From positions 1 to 43,923 of the IMG/VR virus record IMGVR_UViG_3300023063_000046: DNA of 43,923 nucleotides; one strand, written 5' to 3'. A program made the position numbers and the translations under genes. This DNA comes from a virus. Below the pieces are notes generated by a model. That model saw only the letters and a program-made list of their open reading frames with translations, made no database searches and was not told the origin of the DNA. This document shows, piece by piece, positions 29,201 through 37,444 of the stretch. Within the stretch, counting starts at the first letter, position 1; each line of letters opens with the position of its first letter.

Positions 29201-32200
29201 TCTTGAATACAACACCCCTGGTGCTGCCACGATTAAAAGGCAAGCTTCAGGAAAGTTATACAATTTTATTCGATTATATTATATGAAAAAACAAAAAAAA
29301 ATTGGAACACAAAAAAATGGAAATATTAAATAATAATTTAATACGCTACTGTATATTTATAGATAGGTTGGAACTCCTTACATACTTCTTACCATTCAAT
29401 TTATTAGTCACATGAAATAGCGGATGATCCGATATAACTTTTTCCTGATTCTGTATGCACTCAACGATAAACACCGGGTTGTCCTTTATTATCTACAATG
29501 ATTGTATTGCTTTCCTTATCTGGGTAAAGATAAGTTTTAACTGGTTCTTGACCAGAAGATGTAGACATAGTCCTTATACAACCTTTAGGCATTAAGTAAA
29601 TATTGTTTAAGCTAATAAATGTAAACCCAATCCGCCTTTTACTGTGGATTCCATGAAATCTTTTTGGGTCAGTATAAGGTGAGTTTAGGTTAAACTTAAC
29701 ACCAGCTCCAAAGCTGAAAAAAGAAAGGGAAAAATATAAAGAATCTTTAAAGAAAGGAAGACTACTCCTTATAGGAATAGTCTTAATTAACGATATAATA
29801 TTGAACAACTTTTGAACTAAACGGATAACAAATTTATCCCCAAATGACAATTTTGCTTCACAAAAAGCAGCAGCGGTAATAGAAGAGTAAATTGTAACCT
29901 GTTTAGTGTCGACGTTAGTAACCTCCACTTTCATAGAAGTTTTTTGAACCTTTTCGTTGATTAAATTTGTACTTTTGTCATCTGAGTTTAAATTTAATTT
30001 AAAAGTATATTTACCTAAAACAGGTTTATCTTGTTTCAAGTAAATGTAATGTTCAATATATCTTTTGTCAATATCTAAAGCTCGGGCTGCAGCTCTAATG
30101 GCATGGTAAGTAGTAGTAGTATTTTTTTCCAAATAAGTTACCTCAACTTCGATACCACTAGATTGACCTTTAGATAATTTAGTTAAAAATTCCGGAGATT
30201 TGAATGTCTTAGATGCAGCGATACGCATATTTTCTAATGTAGCTTCAGAATGTGTTCATCCAGATCCTCGATAAGGGCTTCCAGGTGTTTTTAATATATT
30301 ATACTCAGGAGAGTATACTTCAAAAAAGTGTTTTTCTCTAGACATAAGACTATCTTTGTCACAAATTTCTAAGATAGTAAGACTAAAGTTAGTATAACCG
30401 TACTTTAATAATGCAACGTTAATAGGCATACTTTTTTCGTTTAGTATTCTATTTACATTGTAATATTCCAAAAGCCTACGGGTTAAAGCCACGGAACTCC
30501 CTACGTACTTCTTACCATTCAATTTATTAGTTCACATGTAAATCCCAGATTTACCTTTAATATAATTAAGGATATTTAGTTTGTCTTTGTCGGCATCAGA
30601 GAAAACAGCTAAACCAGAAGAGTCTGTAGAAGAGGAACCATCACTTTTTGAAGTTGAAAACGCCCTTACGGCAATAGGTCTTAAACACTTCGTAGAGAAG
30701 GCATAATTTTTAGATGAATAATATAGGCTACGCGATCTCACGTTATGTAAGTGAAAACAATAAGATGGGACAGATCTCTTAGTAGAATTTTTAACAAAAG
30801 ATAATATAAGTCGTTAACAACTTTATCCTTTCTTTAAAGGTATATATAAACTTTGTCCCCTTATTTAAAGGTGTTTATATACTTTATCCTTTCTTTAAAG
30901 TGTTAGGTTATAAAATAGGGATAGGCTATTGTTATATCTTTAATCTTAGGTTACTTAGTTTCTCCCAAGAACCGGCTTTCCCGGCGACTAGAGTACACCT
31001 TACCATTAGTTTAATATAATGGAAGAACCGTCTACTCGTTGCTCTTTTACAATAATTTCAAATATTACTGATTTAGATCCGCGATCACCCATTCCTATTA
31101 CTAGAATCTCTAATGATATTACTATACCCTCAATCATTAATGAGGCCAGTTAAGAAGTTTCCGTCTTATCTTTAGTTATTAGAGCTTTAGGGCTTCCCCG
31201 GAGTTTGGTTCTTTAACACAATAAGAATGAGTACCTAATCTCATCTTTTTTTTATGTTTGCTGCTAATCTTAACCCTAGAGAAACATTACGAGCAAGATA
31301 TGATCGGCTGTGTTTTTTGACCTGTTAAATACATCAACAAATTTTAATGTATTTAGTATAAAGTAGTTTAAATATAAAAAATCAGTGTTTATACTAATTT
31401 TAGATTATATTTATTTTTATAAGGATTAGTACGTTTCTTGCAAAAATATCCGGATAAACTAGCCCTAGGTACACCCAAAGCTTCGGCAGCTAAAGTAAGC
31501 GAAGGGTATGTTTTTACTTCATTTGTATATATATCGGTGACCTCTACTTTAAGATATTTCCTATTAACTTTAACCTGAGTATCCGTAATCTTGAAAACAG
31601 TATACCCTTTTAATTCAACATTATCGGTTTTAGACATATTGTTTAAAAAGTATCCTAGCCGCGCCCTAGATATATCCAAATATTTGGCAGCATTTACCAT
31701 AGAAGAGAATTCTTTGGAAATACCTGTTAACTTATTAGTTAATCGGACAGGCTGTTGCTGGATAAAACTAGAAGTAGACGATAGCTCAGTGACACCGATA
31801 TCATTTGAAGGGGCTTTAGAAATAGTATAACCCTTGTAAGGCATATTATTTAATAGATATTTCCTTACGGAAACCCGAGATATATCTAGATATATACCAG
31901 CGTCTGTCATAGAAGAAAATTCTTGGGTCTTACCTGTTTCCGTGTTAGTTAACAGGACAGACTTTCTAAAGGTATTACTTAGACGCATTTTATCTAAACG
32001 TTTATCGTCAAAAGTTATACCTATTAACGATTTTCTTCTAATATCACGGCTTGATTCGGATACTATTCTATTTTTAGAAGCTAAACCTATTAACTTTTTA
32101 GCTGCTTCACTATGTTTGTAACCTAAGGGAGATCCAGCAATTTTTAATATATTATATTCGGGTTTACATTTATCAAAGTAGTATTGCTCTTTTTTAAGTA

Positions 32201-35200
32201 ATACATCGGTAGAGCAATATTCTAAAATTTCTAAACTAAACTCCGCATAACCATATTTTAATAGTGCCTTACATATGGGCATATTCCGTTTAGGGTATGA
32301 TATATGATTATAATTAAAATATTGTTTAAATCTAAGATTCAACTTATTTGAAGAACCTATATAAGTTTTACCGGACTCTCTGTGTACTCAACGATAAATA
32401 CCCGTTCGTCCTTTATTTTCATTAACGATCAGTTCTTTGTCCTGATCAGCGTTAATATAGACTCTCTCGGCCAATATTTCAGATGATGTAGACAGAGTTC
32501 TTTTGCTGCTTAGAACGTAAGTACTTATTAAGATCGAAGCCGGTCTGCTTAATAGCATACCATTAGACCGACTCTTCTTTACCACAGATTTATACTTATC
32601 TGGTGTTAGGTTGTTGCTAGTAAATATATTACCGAGGAAACTTTTTCAAATCCGTTTATAAACACAAATTTTTGTAGCTCCACCAGACCAGATCAGGTCA
32701 AAAACTATACAGAAACTTTAAATTTGAGTTACTTAATTCTACTCAAATACCACTTTCATGGCGACTAGAGTACACCTTACAGTATTTTTTTTAATACTGA
32801 AGAACCGTCTACTCGTTGCTCTTTTACAAATAATGAATTATTTGATTTAGATCCGCGATTACCCATTTCTCTGCTATTCGATCATCTCTAATGATCTTAC
32901 CATACCCTGAGTCATTAATCAGGCCAGACATAAAGTTTCCTAAACATCCTTGGTTATTAGAGCTTTAGGGCTTCCCCGGAATTTGGCTCTTTTTCACGAT
33001 TTAAGTTTCCCAACTTATTTTTATGAATTCAATAATTACTAAAAGTGGTAGTAATCCTAAAGGACACCCTGCTGGTACAAATAAAGAAAAGAATTTTAAT
33101 CCGTGTTCTTTAAACCCTAAAACAGTTGCACCTAATACTACAGTAAAGCTAAGTGAAAATGTTAAAATGAAATGTGAAGTTGATGCAAAACTGTACGGAC
33201 GACTTTTATTAGTAGTGTATAAGTAAAACTATGTATTAACTATCATAAAATAACGCCCCTAATTACTTTTTTATTATTATTCTTTTTAATTCTCATCTAA
33301 ATTTTTTTAAGATAAACTCCTGTACCTTGAAATGTAAATTGAGCACCACTATTTGCTTTTAGACTTACAGTGTAGTGGTGCAATCCTAAAAATTTCCCAC
33401 AACTTGAATAACTAGAAAAAGATTGTATTTCTTTATCAGACGATGAATCCATTAAAAGTACAGAGATAGCTTTATTATTAGATATAAACTTTTGAGTTGA
33501 CTTAACAAAGATCTTATCTTCTCTGTATTCATAATTAGAAGGTTGTTTTAGTATTTCCGTAATATCAGCCAAAAGAACACTTCTATCCTCACAAGGTATC
33601 TTAGAAGAAGATAGTCGTTGATTATTCATTTGATTTCTAACACGGTTTATTAAAGCTTCTCCTTCAAAAGTATAATGTAAACCTCGTTTAAAAATCTCCA
33701 ATAGTACTTTTCAATCTCTGTAGTCTAAATATTTTTTACTTTGTCAAACAAGGCCATCCAAAAAAGGAATGAAAACAAATTCTATAAAGTCTGGGTTATA
33801 TAACCTTAATATCGTAATTTCTCTATTTTTTGAATAAATTTTAATTGCACTTTCATAAAGATGTTTATGCTGTGGATCTTTTACTAAATTAATCATAAAG
33901 TCTTTAATAGCATGTAATAATTCTTTATTCCCTTTCTGTGTAATTGAAAAAGCTAATAGATTATCTCGGCTAGTTATATAAAAGGAACCATCTCCTTCAA
34001 TAAACCCAAGTAGTCAGTAAGAAGTTACTTTGTAGCTATGATTTAATGGCATAACTCAATCAGTTCTCTGTTTATTCCTACTATTTCCAATAGTTTCTAT
34101 AAGAGGTTGGATTTCTGCTCGCTGGCTATGCTTACTACTTTGACTATAAAGCTCGTAAGCTTTAGCAAAAGACAAGAAATCTAGATGTTTAGTTGTATTC
34201 AAATGAAAATGCCCAAAGATTGCCAAAACAACTAATAATTCTTTTTTAGCCGAGATCTTAAAAGTAGCAGATGAACCTTTAAGATCGATACTAACTTTAC
34301 CTATCTTCAAAATACTTTGAAGATAATCCAAAGCCTCTCGGTCGTCTAGGTGTAATCCTATTGTAAATATAAATTGATAAGAATTACTCCGATTACTAAT
34401 TTTTGTTATTGCAAAGCAACCTTCAGCATCCGTGAAACCTCTGAACCATTCAACAAAGTTACGAGATAAAACTAGTTCTCTGTCAAGTAGTTGAATAATT
34501 ACAAATTGTGGATCTACATGATCTTTAATTGTACAAGCTTGGGGTATATTATTTATTACTGGCGAGCTTGTTGAATAGGATCTCTTTATATGAGAAGACT
34601 GCGAGATCCAGGTGCCCCGTCGAAGCAGGTAAACCGGATCCCCAGAATAATGAGAATAATAATTATTAAGATTTAGGGTTATAAATTTATGGCTAGTTTT
34701 AACGTAATTTTTAGGGTAGTGGAAATCCCTACCCCATGCAAAACTATATGGACTACTTTATAAGACTTATAGACTTAAAAAGCTGGACTATATCTTGATC
34801 ACTCATCTGTTAAATAGTTTGAGCAACCTATCGCATGTAGTCTCTGAGGATCCCGCCTAGACATCTATAAAGACTCTTTAAGCCGGTTTCCTGCTGATTA
34901 TTCATTGTTTTATGTTTAGAATTGTCACGTCCTTTGAAAAATGAATTCCTTTTATCCCTGGCAGGGAAGGGGACATTAGTTAAGGGTCGTATCTAAACCA
35001 TTAGAAACTCCCAGCATATAGTGACATGTATCTACTTATTATATGTATCTTTTATCTTTTATATTATATATATTGTGCTTATACGATCTTGAATAATTTG
35101 CGTTACGCAGACGTAGGTACTCTTCTACTATTCATATTACTGTTAATTACTTTTATTTTTTCTAATCCCTCCTTTGTTAAATGATCTTTAGATTTAACAA

Positions 35201-36560
35201 TCTCAGCTATTTTTACAAAATCTAAGAAATCTAATTTTTTATTACCAATTAGAGGATATTCGTTAAATAAAGGTATAATCTTATTGATTATGTCTGAAAA
35301 AACTGTAACAGCAAAATATACTTCATTCCGATTTGAATGTGAAATGATACTTCCGCAATCTAAAAATTTAACTAAACTTTCTAATAAAATTCTATCACGA
35401 GAATGCTGAGATATTGTAAATCTTAAAGTTACATATTCCTTTGTTTTGTCTTTAGATACGTTAAATCCTAGATGGAAGGATCCTTCAGCTTCCACAAACC
35501 CTCTTAATCAATTAGTATCTTTCATTTCTGTAAATGGAACCTCTGGTCTGATTGCAGGTATTATATTAGGAAACGACTCTTTAAATTTTTCGGATAAACC
35601 TCAGTTTAAACTAGCCTTTATACCCACTAATTTCAGTATACCTGTCATAGTTAAATGTTCTTTTTTTTCTATTAAATAGACAGATTGTTTAAATAAAAGA
35701 TAATCAGCTAATTTTTTAGTTAGTAAAGGGTAGTTATCTAAATGATTTATTATTACTTTTAAATCCTTTAAAGAACTAACACGATAATCTAATGCATCTT
35801 GTCCGTTTTTATATATTTTACCCCCTCCACCAAATGTTCTTTGTATTGCTTCTAACAATTTTCCGTCTTTCTTATGCAAGGAAATTTTAAAGATAGGTTT
35901 AACTTGTCACCCTATTAAGCTTCTACTATTTGTAAAAATAGAAGTGGTAAAACATCCTTCCCCATCTATAAACCCTGTAACATAGTATGGATGAAGGTAA
36001 TAAGAATTCTTATTACTAGTTAACCTACGTGGGAAACTAGGATTAGTACGGTGTGGTAATATCCGCCAGAAATAAGTATCAAATATAGAAGCAAATTTAT
36101 AAGTAGATGTATAAGTAGAATATGTATTAAGCGCATTCTTGTAATGTATGATAGCGAAGTTGCCAAAAAAGATAGCGGTGTAACCGCTAAAGATAAATAT
36201 AATGGTAGATAGGCACCTTTTTACCATTCCGATTAGATTATTTATTAAGATAAAAATAAATAATGCATACATAAATGGGAAGTAAACTTGACCCTTTTTA
36301 TTATTTATTTGGTTAATTACTATGCTGTGTATAGTAGCGTATAATGTTTCCTGAGTTAAAGATCATTTATTAGGAGCAATTTTTGCGTGATTAGTGGCTA
36401 AAATACTGAAATAAAAGGCTAAAAAAGTAGCAATTGTCATATATAAACCTATATTTGTAATAGATAGGTTAATGTTTCCTAATAAGGGTGTATCAATACT
36501 GAATAAGTTTCTAATCTCAAATTGATCAAGAGGGCTGATAATTGTTTCATATTTAAACAT
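26099..36560 (-). CDS. atp6: ATP synthase subunit 6, four exons
   Basis: Subunit a of the F0 proton channel. Exons are 36560-36223, 33199-33023, 31304-31254 and 26306-26099; the sum is 774 nt, 257 aa. Landmarks are ISPLDQFEIRNLFSIDTPLL and LFIFILINNLIGMV (exon 1), PYSFASTSHFILTFSLSF and FFSLFVPAGCPL (exon 2), SYLARNVSLGLRLAANI with the essential Arg (exon 3), and LSGHMLLNILSGFTYN to ALELH (exon 4). Each junction restores the protein, with T before and G after the intron. An alternative upstream acceptor for exon 2 exists at 34752. Parts of exons 3 and 4 are copied elsewhere in the window. The gene occupies 10.5 kb because of intron and ORF expansion. Confidence 0.95.
26587..27570 (-). pseudogene. 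GIY-YIG endonuclease lacking the catalytic N-terminus (module 3)
   Basis: The frame is open from inside the end of module 2 and reads NEPQIRFRRYFNNSYLSDSK, the region that follows YIG in relatives, then [40 protein letters not shown] and several NUMOD repeats to FKLI at 26587. It is most similar to the atp6-i2 protein (32585-31389). The GIY and YIG strands are absent. The DNA-binding part is well kept, which suggests a recent truncation by recombination with module 2. Confidence 0.75.
27552..28598 (-). CDS. GIY-YIG homing endonuclease with a hydrophobic N-terminus (module 2)
   Basis: 348 codons with TGA as Trp from ATG 28598. Residues 1-60 are hydrophobic (LGKALLVFLLLVVILGMLVM and MNLISPLFCLPLAYIS) and resemble the unknown ORF at 22692. 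The nuclease segment KAGVYRWVNKVNGNTYIGSS starts near residue 118 (GIY is GVY), followed by ILKYGYLNFQLEILEYC, NUMOD repeats and a VTQPAISKRLSKHQGSF helix-turn-helix. The catalytic pattern looks complete. The membrane-like N-terminus is unusual for this family. Confidence 0.78.
28599..29403. other. Unassigned block upstream of module 2 in atp6-i3
   Basis: About 800 bp without a family-recognisable gene. It is partly similar to the upstream region of the 22692 ORF, most clearly 29250-29375 against 23455-23590. A 79-codon minus ORF (29263-29024) has no known motif. Positions 29365-29410 are a diverged copy of the GIY-YIG segment encoding TNKLNGKKYVGSS (compare 30495-30540), a visible recombination scar. 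Confidence 0.55.
29404..30741 (-). CDS. Chimeric GIY-YIG ORF (module 1) with a truncated second nuclease domain
   Basis: 445 codons with TGA as Trp from ATG 30741. GKSGIYMWTNKLNGKKYVGS is near residue 65; LLKYGYTNFSLTILEICDKD and two NUMOD repeats follow up to about residue 280. The sequence then changes abruptly to a hydrophobic stretch (LYFSLSFFSFGAGVKFNL), TFISLNNIYLMPKGCIRTMS and a fresh GIY-YIG beginning (GQPGVYRWVHTESGKSYIGS) that stops after a few residues. So a complete first endonuclease is joined to the head of another. The first domain may still be active. Confidence 0.72.
30742..30960. other. Spacer between ribozyme core and module 1 in atp6-i3
   Basis: Contains three imperfect copies of TTATCCTTTCTTTAAAGG (about 30825-30900). 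I see nothing else. Confidence 0.7.
31305..33022 (-). other. Group I intron atp6-i2, family B core
   Basis: The intron lies between EFI and SYLAR (split Ile codon). The core sits at 32755-33000 beside the 5' splice site, with CCGGGGAAGCCCTAAAGC, GCGGATCTAAATC, GCAACGAGTAGACGG and AAGGTGTACTC. A GIY-YIG gene follows. Confidence 0.88.
31389..32585 (-). CDS. GIY-YIG homing endonuclease in atp6-i2
   Basis: 398 codons with TGA as Trp from ATG 32585. After a Ser-rich leader, the nuclease segment GRTGIYRWVHRESGKTYIGS starts near residue 60, then ICKALLKYGYAEFSLEILEY and CSTDVLLKKEQYYFDKCKPE, and four NUMOD/helix-turn-helix repeats of the TGKTQEFSSMTDAGIYLDIS type. Catalytic residues expected of the family (GIY, YIG, Arg, Glu) can be traced. 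It is the intact relative of module 3 in atp6-i3 (27570-26587). Confidence 0.87.
33297..34752 (-). CDS. LAGLIDADG ORF fused to a duplicate of the start of atp6 exon 2
   Basis: If exon 1 is spliced to the upstream acceptor, atp6 reads on as PYSFAWGRDFHYPKNYVK and into a two-domain LAGLIDADG protein ending at 33297, 485 codons with TGA as Trp. Motifs are WFRGFTDAEGCF and WLLGFIEGDGSF, with the typical LDYRDWKVLLEIF and a C-terminal extension that resembles a NUMOD-like fold (SFSSYSSCGKFLGLHHYTVS). The insertion has duplicated about 24 bp of acceptor plus exon, so normal atp6 can still be made from the downstream copy. Confidence 0.82.
35103..36222 (-). CDS. LAGLIDADG homing endonuclease in atp6-i1, in frame with exon 1
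   Basis: The frame from the atp6 start (36560) continues through the splice site to a stop at 35103, 485 codons with TGA as Trp. The helices are YVTGFIDGEGCF (about 35985-35950) and WLRGFVEAEGSF (about 35510-35475). The order and linkers match the nad1-i2, nad4-i1 and nad4-i2 proteins, so all four are paralogues. It appears intact. Confidence 0.86.
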
Positions 36561-36856
36561 ATGTAAATGTTTTATCTTTTACTACAAGTATAAAAAACAA
36601 GAATTTAATAAAGTAAATAATTGTACAATGAAATATATTGCACAACGATATACCTTAATTTTAGATAAACCTGCCTTATACAGCTGTTCTGTCTATTGAG
36701 ATATATATATCAATACATTACTATATATTTATATATCCCCCCAGCAATGCTGGGGGCAAGGCGAGAGACTTGCTTTCTCTCACCAGGGGGAAGGAGAAAA
36801 GCTCGTTTAGGTACTAGGGGTAGTATACCATTAACCTATAGACCGATATATTATTT
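36561..36856. other. atp6 upstream region
   Basis: AT-rich leader with a GC palindrome (36737-36757) and a purine-rich GGGGGAAGGAGAAAAG. No gene is visible except the tRNA-like sequence that follows it. Confidence 0.55.
36737..36757. repeat. GC-rich palindrome upstream of atp6
   Basis: CCCCCAGCA and TGCTGGGGG form a nine-pair stem with a tiny AT loop. The sequence GGGGCAAGGCGAGAGAC that follows occurs inverted at 37208-37228, next to a second palindrome. Confidence 0.9.
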
Positions 36857-36928
36857 AATATTTAAGAGACTTGAACCTTTATGATAATGATCAAAGTCAT
36901 ACACTTTACTATTAAAATGTTTAAATAT
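36857..36928 (-). tRNA. tRNA-like sequence, identity unclear
   Basis: Acceptor ATATTTA pairs with TAAATAT, a D arm CATTT with AAGTG, and a T loop TTCAAGT are present in the right order over 72 nt, between atp6 and tRNA-Val. The anticodon arm does not close as a normal five-pair, seven-base arm. Possible readings give TGA (Ser) or TTG (Gln), with mismatches. It may be a degenerate or unusual tRNA. Confidence 0.35.
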
Positions 36929-36934
36929 AGATTA

Positions 36935-37007
36935 TAAGAAATAAGTGATTTGAACACTTAACCTGCCGTGTGTAAAACGGATGCTCTACCAATTGAGCTA
37001 ATTTCTT
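36935..37007 (-). tRNA. trnV: tRNA-Val (UAC), intact copy
   Basis: Acceptor AAGAAAT pairs fully with ATTTCTT. The D arm GCTCAATTGGTAGAGC, anticodon stem CCGT/ACGG with loop TTTACAC (TAC), and T arm AAGTG-TTCAAAT-CACTT all fold well. It lies between cob and atp6. A flawed copy is at 23661-23733. Confidence 0.92.
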
Positions 37008-37444
37008 TTTTGTTCTGGCTAAGGCCCTGATCGGACAGGGCATTTTTTTTTTAATGCCCTGATTAAACAGGGCATTAAAGAGACAATAGTTTAGGATTGG
37101 CATATACAAATAGTATCAGAATTAGATTTTAAATACTTGTGCATTTGTTCCTCAGCTAAATCATTGTCCCTGACTTCGTTGATATCCTCTAAAGATTTAT
37201 AAAATATGTCTCTCGCCTTGCCCCCCCAGCATTGCTGCAGATGGGGGGATGCGGGGAAACATCTCTTATAAATTTATACTGATCAAAAGATCAGACCATA
37301 AGAATAAACCTGCTTTTTCCAGTATTCGCATATAGCTCATAATGAATTGAAGAAGGTTTATCACTACTCCCCCCAGCAATCCTGCTGGGGGGGAGTTTAA
37401 ATTAGGTAAAAATGAAGAAACTAAAGAATTAACAAAAACTTAAT
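37008..37444. other. cob-trnV spacer with GC palindromes
   Basis: It begins with CTGGCTAAGGCCCTGATCGG and two ACAGGGCAT boxes that can pair with ATGCCCTG. GC palindromes lie at 37219-37247 (imperfect) and 37368-37395 (CTCCCCCCAGCA with TGCTGGGGGGGAG). A short open stretch encodes SLEDINEVRDNDLAEEQMHK, reminiscent of the small charged ORF at 24461, but no start is clear. Confidence 0.6.

Larger units (their letters stand above)
26307..31253 (-). other. Large group I intron atp6-i3, family B core, tandem GIY-YIG modules
   Basis: A 4.9-kb intron between AANI and LSGHM. One family B core lies at the 5' end (30960-31215) with all conserved blocks (CCGGGGAAGCCCTAAAGC, GCGGATCTAAATC, GCAACGAGTAGACGG, AAGGTGTACTC). 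The rest holds three GIY-YIG modules and one unknown block. Only one core is visible, so this appears to be a single intron enlarged by insertions. Confidence 0.8.
33200..36222 (-). other. Group I intron atp6-i1 (family A) plus a LAGLIDADG insertion with duplicated acceptor
   Basis: From exon 1 (GMV) the intron carries a LAGLIDADG ORF, then a family A core: P block AATCAGCAGGAAACC about 34886-34900, R block CAGAGACTACATGCG about 34834-34850, S block AAGATATAGTCC about 34790. The first acceptor is AAAGTAG before TCCATATAGTTTTGCAT (34752). A second, AAAGTCG before TCCGTACAGTTTTGCAT (33199), leads to the real exon 2. The 1.55 kb between them is another LAGLIDADG ORF with no visible ribozyme core. 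Confidence 0.8.

Noticed and set aside
33023-33226. Plus-strand ORF
   Set aside because: Antisense of atp6 exon 2, which reads PYSFASTSH and VPAGCPL on the minus strand.
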